Source of the DNA: Aphis gossypii
Lineage: Eukaryota > Arthropoda > Insecta > Hemiptera > Aphididae
DNA length: 64,000 nucleotides
NCBI RefSeq assembly: GCF_020184175.1
Contig: NW_026083024.1
Span: 1-64,000, forward strand
Direction: 5' to 3'
Part shown: positions 34,001-45,700 of the stretch, one piece after another
Position numbering within the stretch: the first letter of the stretch is position 1
How the letters are laid out: each line of letters opens with the position of its first letter
Notes under the pieces: model-generated
What the model saw: the letters and a program-made list of their open reading frames with translations, nothing else
Databases searched by the model: none
Told to the model about the DNA's origin: nothing
Program-made: the position numbers and the translations under genes

Positions 34001-36519
34001 AGGGAATGTTAAAGGTTACAATTTAAATTTAATTGGCACTTATGTGAAATAATTTTTTGAGAATAATGAATAGTTTGATGAGAGTAGTTTTTAGTTGATT
34101 TAAACAAAAATATCACATATTAGGTATTATGTATCATAAAACACATTTTATCTCTCTATTTCTATTATAGGTATCATATTAGCTCAACTTGTTGTAAAAT
34201 CAATAGTAATGTTGGAAAATGTTGGTGCAAAAGTTGATGCAATTGTCTGCGATGGTGCAGCTACAAATAGAAGGCTTTGGGCAGAATTTGGAGTTAGTGG
34301 TTCAAAAAGTAATTTTAAAAACTTCTTTTTACACCCAACAAATGAAAAAAGGAAAATTTTTGTTTTGTCTGATGCTCCACATTTAATAAAAAATGTTCGA
34401 AACCGGCTTCACGATAAAAAAATTCTTAAGGTACAGTCATTAGTTATAAAGAACCTTTAATTAGTTAAAAGTTAAATTATACTGAATACTCATCAGTAAT
34501 CACACAGTTTAAACTAGATTTAATTTTTAAACTAATACAACTATAAAATGATTTTACTAATTTGCTATATTAGGTTAGTTCGGAAAGACAGGCTGTGAAA
34601 TGGAATGACTATATTGAAGTTCATAATCAAGACAAACAACAATTGGCAAATAAACGTGTATGTCCAAGAATAACTGAACGTCACTTACTTTTAGATACAT
34701 TATCTAAAATGTCAGTCAAGTTAGCTACACAGGTATTTCTAAGATGTAAATACTTGATACAGTTAATTTAATTTTAATAAATCAATATTTCATTAAAAGG
34801 TGTTCAGTGAATCAATGGCAAATGGAATTCAATACTATAGGGAAGTGCAAAAATTACCAAATCTTAAAAATAGTCAGGAAACAGAAAATTTTACAGTTGT
34901 TTTAAATCAATGTTTTGATGCCTGAATAGGAAATTCCCTGCAGAAGGCATTAAAAAAAACAGTAATGATTTTAATGTAAGTTACAAGTTTTGTATCTAAT
35001 TATTCAATTATATGTAAATATTTGACACCTACATAAATGAACTAATAATGATTAGATACTCGAAGCCACAATAAAATGGTTAGATGATTGGGAAAAGAAT
35101 ATGACAGATAATACAATTTCAAAGGAAGAATATTTAACAGTGAGTACATCAGAAGGTTTGAGAGTGACTCTACATTCAACAATAGAGTTAACGAAATATC
35201 TATTAAATGATTGTAATTTTTCATATGTGCTAACTAATAAAATGAACCAAGATAAACTTGAGGTAATTAATATTGAAAACTATTATTCAGATTTGTATTG
35301 GGTTTTACATTATAATTAATTATAAAAAATTGTTTTAGTTATTTTTTGGAAAGGTTCGCCAGGCAACTGGTCCAAATGACCACCCTAAAACGCCTACTTT
35401 TTTACAAGTCTACAATATGTTATCTTGTTATTCAATTTTAAAACCTCCCAAAACTGGGAATTGTACAATTTTGGAGACAACAGACAAACAAAAATTACAA
35501 TGACAGATATTAAAGATATATTTCAATCTAAAGAATCTGTTAGGAACAACAAAATTGAAACTTTAAAAAATCGATTAGACAATTTGATAAAAGAAGATAG
35601 CTGGGAGGTAGAAGATATTTTTACTGATCATAATTACTGTATTGCTTCAACTAGAGATTCTATCACCTACTATATATGTGGTTATTTGTGTTACCAAATT
35701 AAGAAAAGAACTAGTTGTAGAATATGTTTCAAAGCAATGAGAGAAGGTAAATTTAAAAGTTAGGGATTAATAGTAAAATATATAATATAGTTTTATAAAA
35801 ATAATGATTTAATATGTTTCAAAAGGAGATGATTCAATTCCAGAAGCAGCATTGACAAGTATTAAATCAAAAGGAAGATTAATACATCCAAATAAACATA
35901 TATATTCTTTTATATCTGCCTTGGAAGAAGTATTTGAAATATTCTGTAAAAGTTTCAATGTGTTTGAAGAAACAGTAGATTATTTCCTAGAACACAAAAC
36001 AAATCTATTGACTTTTCCTTGCGAGTCCCACAAAAGTGAAATTTTGACATATATTATAACTTATTACTTAACCATGAGAATGAGACAATATTCACAAATG
36101 ACAAATCAAAAACAAATCAAAGTAAGCTCCAAAAAGAAGAAATTGTCAAAGTTGGTAAAAACATAAAATAAACGTAACAATGTACATATTTTTTTATATA
36201 CTTATAAAAACGTCAAAAACTGAGTTATTGAAACTAATTAAAATGTAAATCATTATTAAACTTACTGTTTAGTACTACAGTATTGACTATTGAGCATTAC
36301 CTAACTAATAAGTAATAACTATTATTTATTAATTATTATATTTTACTATCACTAATATCACTATTCTGTGGTGTTATACTGTTATCCTAATATCCTTTAA
36401 AAGAACGTAGTTCGTACTACTAACAGGTAGAGTGCAGTTACATCGCATGTGTACGAACCCCGTACAACTTTGTGTCCGCTATCTTTTCCGTAGTGTCCAG
36501 TCCTGTGTAGTAGTTCATG
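31008..36519 (+). mobile_element. P element (THAP9-like) with 8-bp TSD
   Basis: Flanked by GATATAGT at 31000-31007 and 36520-36527. The terminal inverted repeats are 29 bp and perfect, starting CATGAACTACTACACAGG (31008-31036 and 36491-36519). Subterminal inverted 12-mers GTACACATGCGA lie at 31084-31095 and 36443-36454, like the 11-bp subterminal repeats of Drosophila P elements. It carries a multi-exon transposase gene and is inserted in the piggyBac. The intact ends and TSD point to a recent insertion. Confidence 0.95.
31737..36166 (+). pseudogene. THAP9-like P-element transposase, about 13 exons
   Basis: Exon 1 (31737-31958) is a THAP domain: CSVKLC...LFSIPK...W...CHKHF. Later exons at 32115-32263, 32390-32480, 32563-32887, 32983-33244, 33321-33551 and 33633 onward match in splice phase. 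They hold a Cys-rich finger (RCEWCERLC) and a helix-rich segment, then the RNase-H-like P-element domain: IFDEISLRES, VCDGAATNRRLW, LSDAPHLIKNVRN. The C-terminal exons have GPNDHPKTPTFLQVY and YYICGYLCYQIKK with CxxC. Frameshifts: one in an A9 run near 33760 and one near 34920 (after CFDA), each a single base. The exon-intron layout and near-complete domain content suggest a recently active or mis-sequenced copy. Confidence 0.88.
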
Positions 36520-36569
36520 GATATAGTTATTAACTTTAATCGTTATCATTTTATCGTAACTTAAATATT

Positions 36570-36600
36570 GTGCCATTATAATGGCAATTGGGCGTAATGT
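36570..36600. repeat. piggyBac subterminal palindrome
   Basis: TGCCATTATAATGGCAATTGGGCGTAATG is an imperfect palindrome; related copies are at 30702-30722, 39275-39305 and 39319-39351 (ATTAATGCCCAATTGC, AATGGCATTATT). Their position near both ends of the piggyBac fits transposase binding sites. Confidence 0.5.
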
Positions 36601-36827
36601 CGAAATTCTTATCAATTAATATTTACATTTTACACCACTGATAAACGGTTGTTAAAAACGATTATAGTTTTATTTTCTGTCAGTGCGACGTTTGTCTACG
36701 GTCGTTACCGTGTTATTTTAATTCCATTTTGTCTAAAGTAAGTTTTTTTAAGATTCTATTATACATTTATACTTATACTACTTATAATATAATATAATAT
36801 ATGACATTTTTTAGGTATTTATATGTA

Positions 36828-38756
36828 ATGTCACGAAAACAACTCCGTGATTTTGATATTTTGGAATTGCTTGGTGACGGCCAAGACTCAGATTTATCAT
36901 CTTTATCTGGTGATGATGATGATAACGTAGAAGAAGAAAATATATTTCCTACATCAGAACTAGACCGACTTTTAAATGATTTTACACATTTAAACGATGA
37001 TGATGGCAATGAATTGTTTCCCGATTTATTTGATGTTGATATTCCTACTGGTGACGGTATGTTCAATTATCAATATTTTATAGTTTTATTGCATATATAT
37101 TTATAATTTTTTTTTTAAACTCATATTTAGATGAAATAACTGAGGGCACTTCTACATCCCACCCAACTCAAAATACTGATTTTTTCATTCCATTTCAAAC
37201 ACCTACTATATCACCTATGGTAAATTTACCATATGTTGACAAAAAAGATATTAAGTGGGATATGAAACCATTGGTATGTAATGAAATTGACATCCAAGAA
37301 CCAGTGCCTGAACTATCTACTATTTATAAAACATTAAATCCATTGGATTATACTAATATTTATGCCAAACAAAAAAATAAATTAGATTTTCATGATACAA
37401 CCTCCTCAGAAATGAAAGTATTTGTGGGAGTTCATTTACTGATCGGTTGTTTGAAACACACAAGAATTAGGTTATACTGGACAAGTGATTTTAGAGTAAA
37501 TTTAATTGCTGATAGTATTTCAAGAAACCGTTTTTTTGAGCTACGGTCTTATTTTCATGTTATAAATAATGATGAAATACCTGTCAACAATGAAGATAAG
37601 TTTATTAAAATAAGACCTCTTTATGATTCATTTCTCAAACACTGTAAAACATTACCCAAAAACACAAATCTGTCCATTGATGAACTAATAATAAAATTTA
37701 AAGGAAAGCTGGGAATAAAGCAATATATGAAGGGCAAACCTTGCCCTTGGGGTATAAAAAATTTTTTATTATGTTCTTCAAAAGGAATGGTCTATGACAT
37801 GCTTTTATACCAAGGAAAATCAACAGAAATTGACCTTAATTTTCTTAAAAAGTATGGTTTAGGCACATCTGTTGTGTTAAAATTAGTTGAAAGCCTTGAA
37901 AAAAATAAACATTTTATTTTTTGATAATTTCTTTAGTTCATACAATTTATTTAACTCACTAGACTATTTAGGAATAAAAGCAGCAGGTACAATACGGTTA
38001 AATCGCTTTCCTAAAGTCCCAATTATAAGTGATAAAGACCTAACTAAATTAGGAAGAGGTTCTTCATATGAGGTTAGTTCTAAAGACAATAAAATTGGTA
38101 TAATCAAATGGTGTGATAATAAAATTGTTTGTCTTGGTTCTAATTATGTTACATCAGGAACACCAGACATAGTAAGTGTTTCGATAAAAAAGAAAAAAGA
38201 TATATTGAAATAAGTAGACCTGAAATAGTTAGACTATATAATAACTCCATGGGAGGTGTAGACCTCCATGACCAACTTATTAGTTTTACAGAGTTTTTCT
38301 TAAATCCAAAAGTGGACATTGAGATTACTTTTTCATGCTTTTGATATGGCAACTACTAATTCATGGCTACAATACATAATTGATTGTGAAGCTTTAAAAG
38401 TTCCAAAAAAAAATACCTTAGATCTTTTATCATTCAAACATATTTTAGCTGAATCACTTATACAATTAGGTAATTCAGTATTGACTCCGACAAGGAAACG
38501 TGGACGTCCTTCATCATCCCCAAAACCTGATGTTCCCAAGCCCCCAAAAAAGCATCGTAAAGTAGATTCAAAAAACCCCCCATTACAAATTATAAAAGAT
38601 AGAATTGATCACTTTGCTTTTATCGATAATCTAAGAGATGGAACATTATGTAAACATATAGGGTGTACAATGAGAACACATATTATGTGTAAAAAATGTA
38701 ATGTTCATTTATGTTTGACCAAAGATAGGAATTGTTTTTATGATTTCCACACTTAG
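36828..38756 (+). pseudogene. piggyBac transposase, two exons, three or more frameshifts
   Basis: Exon 1 from ATG 36828 (MSRKQLRDFDILELL) is acidic and ends at GGTGACG before GTATGT; exon 2 begins after CATATTTAG (about 37130). The DDE_Tnp_1_7 core follows: NRFFELRSYFH, first Asp region LSIDELIIKFKGK, second FFDNFFSSY, then MGGVDLHDQL, and a C-terminal Cys-rich finger CTMRTHIMCKKC...LCL. Frame breaks are single bases in a T6 run near 37915, in an A-rich run near 38190 and twice near 38290-38320. The product would be about 590 residues, normal for this family. Confidence 0.9.
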
Positions 38757-39479
38757 CTATCAACTAAATCTAGTAGTTAACCAAAATAATATTTTATTAT
38801 TTGTTCAGTTTTATATTTATAGAGAAGGTTCCTCTTACTATATATTGTTTTCATTGGTTATATTTATTTAAAAAATTGTTGTGTTATTCTATACTTAAAA
38901 ATTTAATTTTGTTTATTATAAATAGCTAAGGTGCTAACAAAGTATTTTATTATATAAGACTATGTAATTGAAAAGACTTAATATTAATCCAAAAATCTCA
39001 AATTATGCTTGTGATATTATGATAACTAAAGTTGTTTTTATATTTGTTACAATATTATTTTTTTTTTTTACAATTAGTTATGTAAGTTATGTTATTAAAA
39101 TATTATGTAACTTACAAGACTTATTCAAAGAATCTTATAGTGTGTAAGTGGTAAAAAAAGTTTTTATTTTACTTTCTATATTGTCTATTTTATTTTATTA
39201 ACAGTAAGGCAAAAGATTTATAAAAAAATAAAGAATTGAACAGACTTTATTTATAATGTTTAGTATTTCATTAATTAATGCCCAATTGCCATCCTGATAG
39301 CATAACCTATTATGACCGTTAATGCCCAATTGCAATTACAATGGCATTATTCAATAACTCATGACTTGGTGATCAAAAAATTTTGAAATCAAAAATATTT
39401 CTTAGTTAGGCATAATATAAAACTAATTAGAAAGCAAACATTTTTTTTTTTATCAGAACTTAATTTGGGACTGAAAGGG
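38757..39479. other. piggyBac 3' region
   Basis: AT-rich 3' untranslated and subterminal DNA of the piggyBac. It includes AATAAAG near 39230 and two palindromic motifs (39275-39351). Confidence 0.5.
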
Positions 39480-39483
39480 TTAA

Positions 39484-40021
39484 CGTAGCAAACAGTATAG
39501 GACCTTTATTAGGATTTGAAAAAACAAATTATGAACCACACTTGCAAAACATTGATGGTCATCGTTCAAAGAAAGTGGTAAATTTAAACAATGTTAATTC
39601 AATAAAAGTAATGTGCAGTATAGCTCAAGGTTCATTCAACAACCACATGCCAAGTCATTCAATTTATGAGTTTTCTCCTACTGAGAACATAGGGGCGAAG
39701 CTGATTCAATCTCCAACTAACCTAATATATTATAAATTAAATAAAACAAATATCGATTTAATAACTATACAATTAGTTGATCAAGATCATAATCCGATAA
39801 ACAATTTAAGTGAAAAATTAGTAATCAATCTACATATTAACGTTACGGATCTTAAGATGGGATTAAAATTTAATATAAGCCCATTACAAAAGATAAATCT
39901 TGCTAGTCATATAACTAAAGCGTTACCGGTAACATCGAATAAAGTAAAAAAAATAACAACGAAAAATAAAACAATTTTAAAGGCTTTAGGTTATAAATTA
40001 AAGCAGAATGCCAGAAAGTGA
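39484..40021 (+). pseudogene. Minor capsid protein, 3' part
   Basis: Continuation of the gene broken at 30686. The frame reads VANSIGPLLGF, then VKVMCSIAQ-like SIKVMCSIAQGSF, and DLITIQLVDQDHNPI, the end of the jelly-roll, followed by a basic tail (KKITTKNKTILKALGYKLK) to TGA at 40019-40021. The major capsid ATG at 40008 overlaps this end by 14 bases, so the two were probably one transcript. Confidence 0.85.
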
Positions 40022-41207
40022 TATTTTAGATATAAGTTCACCGTTTGAAACCGATTCTAAAATTACGAAAATCGAATATCATTCATATACACCGTATACA
40101 ACTTCATTTAATAATAATGATGAAATACGTATATCAATCCAACAAACAGATGTTTATCCGTATCTGAATGAAAGCTTTATATATTTAGAAGGTGAAGTAT
40201 CAGATGCTGGAAAAGTAAAACTTACTAATAACGGGTTTTCCTATCTCTTTGAACAAATACAACTTGAAATCAATGGAATAGAAGTAGATAGTACACGTGT
40301 ACTTGGTATTACCAGTTCGTTAAAAGGTTATCTATCAGGTACACCTGATAATTATAATTGTTATGAAAATGCTGGTTGGATATTTAAAAATAGTTCAAAC
40401 CCAGCAAATAGTAATGGAGAATTTAGTGCATGCATTCCGTTAAAATATTGGTTAGGTCTATTTGAAGACTTTAAAAAGATATTAGTTAATTCTAGATTAG
40501 AACTAATATTAACTCGAAGTCATAGCGATTTAAACGCTCTAAAAGTAATTACTAGTGGAAGTACAAATTCTGGAAAAGTTGTTTTGAATAAAATAGTTTG
40601 GAAGGTTCCACATATTACTGTTGATGAAGAAAGGTTAAAATTATTAAAACTTATTGAAAAAGAAAAAAGTTTGTTTATCCCGTTCAGATCTTTTGAAACT
40701 TTTGAATATCCTGAACTCGGAACCACAAAAAAAGTTGTATGGAACCTAAAAACTGCTTCAAAATTAGAAAAACCTCGATTCATTATAATCGGATTACAAA
40801 AGGGACGTAAAAATTCGTTAGAAAAAGATTGTGGTGTATTCGATCATTGTAATATAACTAATGTAAAAGTATTTTTAAACTCAATAGCATATCCTTATGA
40901 TAATTTAAATTTGGATTTTGCTAAAAATAATTTTACCTTATTATATGATATGTATACATCGTTTCAAGAATCGTACTATGAAAAAAGTATTCGGAACCCG
41001 ATATTAAGCCCATCTACATTTCAAGCTCCAATTATTGTTATCGATACGTCAAAACAGAATGATTCAGCTACAGCTTCATCAGTAGATGTTCAATTAGAAA
41101 TTGAAGCATCAGAATCTCTTTCAGGTGTAACTGCTTATTGTTTATTAATTCATGATCGCATTGTAGAATATGTACCTTTTACTAGAGAAGTAAGAAAACT
41201 AGTTTAA
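40008..41207 (+). CDS. Polinton major capsid protein (double jelly-roll)
   Basis: 399 residues with an intact frame, the longest unbroken Polinton gene here. It shows the features of Polinton MCPs: N-terminal PESDILDISSPFETD, YTPYTTSFNN, FIYLEGEVSDAGK, LEINGIEVDSTRVLG, a middle KYWLGLFEDFKKIL and YPELGTTKKVVWNL, and a C-terminal strand set ending VPFTREVRKLV. It lies last before the right TIR. A truncated, inverted relative is at 7594-8719. It forms the pseudo-hexameric shell in models of Polinton virions; virion formation by this copy is not claimed. Confidence 0.88.
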   Translation: MPESDILDISSPFETDSKITKIEYHSYTPYTTSFNNNDEIRISIQQTDVYPYLNESFIYLEGEVSDAGKVKLTNNGFSYLFEQIQLEINGIEVDSTRVLGITSSLKGYLSGTPDNYNCYENAGWIFKNSSNPANSNGEFSACIPLKYWLGLFEDFKKILVNSRLELILTRSHSDLNALKVITSGSTNSGKVVLNKIVWKVPHITVDEERLKLLKLIEKEKSLFIPFRSFETFEYPELGTTKKVVWNLKTASKLEKPRFIIIGLQKGRKNSLEKDCGVFDHCNITNVKVFLNSIAYPYDNLNLDFAKNNFTLLYDMYTSFQESYYEKSIRNPILSPSTFQAPIIVIDTSKQNDSATASSVDVQLEIEASESLSGVTAYCLLIHDRIVEYVPFTREVRKLV

Positions 41208-41415
41208 TCAATTTAAAATTAATTTAGAATAATGAGACAATACATATAAATATATATTTTTTATTTTGAACCAAAACGTATTATTTTTTATTTTTTAAAA
41301 AAAAAACATGACTAAAAAATATAATTATGAAGTGTGTATATACACTGCTTAAACTTTATGTGTAACATAGAAAAAAATTTATTGGTTGTAGCGGAATACT
41401 CCGTCTGTGATACAC

Positions 41416-41796
41416 GGGAAATAAATAGTGTATACACTGTTTAAACTTTATGTGTAACAGGGGAAAAAATAATTGGTTTTAAATTTTTTTAAATCAGTGT
41501 TTTTTACTAGTACAGCGGAGAAAAAAAAAGTTTGAGGGGGAAAATCCCCCTTAAAATTTTACAATCTCCGCAGTCAAAAGTGCGCAGAACATACATTATG
41601 GTTTTTTTAAATCAGTGTTTTTTACTAGTACAGCGGAGAAAAAAAAGTTTGAGGGGGAAAATCCACCTAAAAATTTTAAAATCACCGCAGTCTGGTAGAG
41701 CGGAGAAAAAAAAAGTTTGAGGGGAAAAATCCCCCTTAAAAATTTGCAATCTCCGCAGTCAAAAGTGCGCAGAACATACAAATGTATACTACTACT
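41416..41796 (-). repeat. Polinton right terminal inverted repeat
   Basis: Inverted match to 14514-14959 with one module fewer. It ends GTATACTACTACT, with an extra ACT compared with the left tip, next to the target duplication TCTCAC at 41797-41802. A partial second copy of the CACTGTTTAAACTTTATGTG block precedes it (41340-41365). Confidence 0.9.
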
Positions 41797-41802
41797 TCTC
41801 AC

Positions 41803-42749
41803 AAATCACGTAAAAGGGTTTCAGCGAGATTTGAACAAAGAAGTGCTAAAAAAGACTAAAGCGTTTTCCTTCAGGTCAGACACTGTTGACTTGGCATCAC
41901 CCACTCAATTGAGTTGTGGCAATTTGCAAGGTATTAAATCAGATGATGTCATTAGAAAAATCAGATCAGAGGCCTTGACTGCTGATGATTATGATAAAGA
42001 TGATTTTCATGATATTCTATTGATGTGTAACGATAAAGAAAGCAACTTTGTACAGCATGTAGGTATACCGTCTGTACACTCCTATAGTAAAGAACAGTTG
42101 GACATACTAAAAAAACTAATTAAAAATCAAAAATCAGTAACTGGTTATTTGGATGCAACTGGTACATTGGTCAGGAAAATTGACAAGAACACCAAAAGAG
42201 TACTTTACTATTTTCTAGTGGTAAATGTACCTTTACCTAGGAATTCGAGTGTAACGTGTCCCGTTGTAGAGATGATTAGTTCAGCACACGATATAGTTGC
42301 AATTTCACAATGGTTGAACGCTTTCAAAGCATTTGTTTTGTAACACAAACTGCCTTGGCCTGTATTCACAAACATAGTGACAGATTTCAGTTATGCACAA
42401 ATGAATGCATTGTGTATAGGATGGAATGGTTTTAATTCCATATTTGATTATCTTAACTGGTGTTACAGAGTATTGGTTGAAAATTTTGATGGGTCTAATG
42501 TTACTATCATTAACATCTGTGTAAATCATTACACAAAAATCATAGTAAACCATGTATATACATACTTTCAATCTGAGACAAATCACAATAAGACTGTAGA
42601 AAAGATGAAAAGAAATAATGTTATCGATTGGATATGTTTACTGTTTAATGCAAAGAGTTTGGAGGATATTGAAAATTGGTTTAAAATATTTTCATTAATA
42701 TTGTTGTCTCCATGTAGTACAGGAGAAACTAAAAATGCTATTACTTCAA
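41803..42749 (+). pseudogene. DDE-type transposase-like gene, part 2 (first two Asp)
   Basis: Continues part 1 in frame with NHVKGFQRDL. It has the first catalytic-type Asp in YLDATGTLVRK and the second in IVTDFSYAQMNAL, spaced as in MULE-like RNase-H transposases. One nonsense codon (TAA at 42341-42343, after KAFVL) lies between them. The frame ends at ITSMF near 42749, where hAT sequence begins. It resumes at about 45787. Confidence 0.65.
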
Positions 42750-45700
42750 TGTTTTTCTAGGTATTTCCAAAAACTAAATTTGGACAACAAAACAGATCAT
42801 TTTCTTGTACATACTATAAAAAATTTCCATGGATTGAGTATAGCATTAAAAATGATGCTATTTTTTGTTATGCTTGTCGTTTATTTTCAAAAGACTCTGG
42901 CCATGTTGAACAAACATTTATTAGTATTGGATTTAATAATTGGAAAAAAGTAAGTTTTTAATAATAAATTTTAGATTTTAGAATTCTATACAAATACAAT
43001 TTACTTTATATCTGGGTATACACTGTATGTCTGTATGTTCTGCAATACATCACTACTTTTTATTTCTTAACCATTAATGAGTTTTTATTTTATTGTTTTA
43101 GTTAAGTGGTTATAGAGATTCAAAGGTTAATTGTACAAAACTTGAGTTACATAACAGTTGTATACATCATTTAACTGCTATGTCTAAATGGTTAGGTCAT
43201 AACTCAATGCAAAAAAATGGGTCTGTTCATAACAAAATTGTTTCTGCAAGTATGCAACAAATAAAAGAAAACAGAACCTACATGATGCAGTTAATTGAAA
43301 TAACATTGTTTTTAAGTAAACAAGGAATTGCTTTTAGAGGCCATAGAGAAAACGAGTTTTCTATAAACAGAAGTTTGTACTTCTAAATATGTTTAAATAT
43401 TCTTATTTTAAAATTATAAAACACATTTTAGGAAATTTTAAAGAAACTTGCCAAATGGTTGCTAAATTTGATGAAATATTTGCAAATCATTTTTATTCCA
43501 AAACAACTATACAAGTTGGTCTGTGCAGAACACTATTATTGATGTATGTGCTAAGAAAATTAATGATTTTATTTGCAATGAAATTAAAGAATGTGGTGTA
43601 TTTAGTGTAATGGTGGATGAAGCAAGGTAAACATTTAACTTAGTGATAGTTTATATACCCGATAAAAAACAATTATGTTTGTATTTATATACTTTCTAGA
43701 TCTTTCAATGAAGAGCAGCTTTCTTTTTGCATAAGATATACTAAAAATTTAGATGTTGTTGAACGGTTTTTAACTTTTCTAAATGTATCAGAGAAACAAG
43801 ATGCTGATTCATTGAGTACTATTATGTTTAATTATTTGGATGCAAGTAACATCGCTCAAATACCAATAGTCGCACAGTCATACGACGGAGCTAGCGTGAT
43901 GTCTGGCCGATTTAATGGTGTGCAACAAAAAGTAAAGTTGAGACACCCATGTGCCATCTATACTCACTGTATGGCACATAGAGTCAATTTAATTGTAATT
44001 GACATGTGCAAGATAGTTAAGGTAAAGAAAAATATTTTCATTATTTTAAACGTATCATAACTTTGATATTATGTACATTTTTAAGGAGACCCGATATGTG
44101 TTTAATTGTCTTGAATCCATATATATTCATTTTTCTATGCCAACAAAGAACTTCAAATTTAAAGAAATTCAAAAACAACTAGGTTTGAAAAAAATATCTA
44201 TCACAGCAATAAGTGATACACGTTGGAATTGCAGAGTCAAAAATTGTACTTCAGTTAAACATAATTTTAAAGCAATAATTGAAGCATTAAAAGAAAAAAT
44301 TGAGAATTCTAATGATCGAGATGTTTCCCAGGCCTTAGGTAAATTTTAAAATATAAGTCAAATTTGTTTTTACTAACTCATACTCATACCTCTTAAACAT
44401 TTTATTTTTTTATTATAAACTAAACGGTGAATTGTAATCATACAGTAACAATTAATTGATTAGTAATAATTTTTTAATAGGAATTTTATCTATAATGAAT
44501 ACGGTTTCATTTATTTTTCATCTCATTGTCTTGGAAGATATATTACAAGTTATCAATATTCTTAGCACCCAGTTACAACAAAAAACAGCTACATTGGGCA
44601 AAGCTGGCCTAGTTATTGAAGGTGTAATAAAAACGTTTGAAGAGAAACGTTCAGATAAGTATTTTTCTGAAGTATGGTCTACTGTTGAATTGTTTTCTGA
44701 AACTCATGGTATTGAAACACCTATAAAAGGTTAGTATAAAAATATTTTAATTATTGATATGAAGTATATTATATAATTACTGTTGATTTCAGATTGTACA
44801 GCTAAGAGATTAAAAAGAGAACCAAATCATTTGAAGGATTTCCATTTATCATCAACCACAAGCACTGAACAAATTGATGAAAATGAAAAACACTGGCGAA
44901 TAATTTATTTCAAATTAATTGATACTATTGTTACAAACATAAAAAAAAGATTTTCCACTGAAAGCCTAAAAATGGCAACAGCAGTTGATAATTTTATGAT
45001 GTTAAATTATGATGATAGCACTTTTTTCATTGAAAATTATAAAGTAAGGATAAATTATTAACATGAGATGTATTCAATTTAATATAAAATTAATTTCTTT
45101 TCTTATAGGAGTTGTTCAATATTGACTTAAATGCTCTTAAAAGTGAAATGATGGTGGTAAAAAATTGTGTCCTTCGATCAAGCATAAAATTACAGATTGA
45201 TTTTGATAAAATAAAAGAAGTGGTACAATCTGAAATTTATCCAAATTTATACACTTTGTTGAAAGTGGCTCTATCAATTCCTGTTAGTTCTGCCACGTGT
45301 GAGCGTTCTTTCTCCACTATGAGAAGAATTAAAAATTGGTTGCGCACATCGATGGATCAGGAGCGATTTTCCAGTTTGGCAATAATAAATATCGAAAGAG
45401 ATGTATCAAATCAGCTTAAAGCTGAGGATATACTTTTTGAGTATGCTAAGACCAATAAAAGGTTACAATTATAATTTGTTGTTTGTTTATTTTGATTGAT
45501 ATATTATTATATTAAAAATTAAAATAATTTAATAAATGTATTACTATGTTGTTAAAATTATGTTATTATAAATCACATCCCCACTAGAAGTGAGTAATAT
45601 AACCTGAGATAGGTCAACCGTAATAATGAAGAAAAAAAAATTTAATCAGGTTACTAATATTATAAGGTAAGATAATATGAATGTTGATTGGGGGGGATGT

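Larger units (their letters stand above)
30687..39479 (+). mobile_element. piggyBac element carrying a P-element insertion
   Basis: Left tip CCCTTTCAGTCCC after TTAA (30683-30686), right tip GGGACTGAAAGGG before TTAA (39480-39483): a 13-bp perfect terminal inverted repeat and the TTAA duplication of piggyBac. It contains the transposase gene at 36828-38756. It is 8.8 kb only because a 5.5-kb P element is inserted near its left end; without it the element is about 3.3 kb. It disrupts the Polinton minor capsid gene. Confidence 0.95.
14514..41796. mobile_element. Polinton/Maverick element with TIRs and 6-bp TSD
   Basis: Bounded by TCTCAC at 14508-14513 and again at 41797-41802. The left tip is AGTAGTATACATTTG; the right tip, inverted, has one extra AGT. 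The gene set is diagnostic: protein-primed PolB, RVE integrase with chromodomain, FtsK/HerA-type ATPase, adenain-like protease, minor and major jelly-roll capsid proteins. PolB is on the plus strand, INT and ATPase on the minus, and PRO-mCP-MCP on the plus at the right end. Total 27.3 kb, of which about 8.8 kb is a piggyBac plus P element, 0.6 kb a solo LTR and about 1.7 kb a high-copy repeat; the original element was thus roughly 16 kb, within the usual Polinton range. The element is inactive through insertions and many one-base frameshifts. Confidence 0.95.

Noticed and set aside
36782..37066. Minus-strand Ser-rich open frame
   Set aside because: Antisense of the acidic piggyBac exon 1.
41532..41796. 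Upstream extension of the frame at 41717 into the Polinton TIR
   Set aside because: The TIR part is repeat sequence; the true coding part starts after the target duplication and joins 14513.
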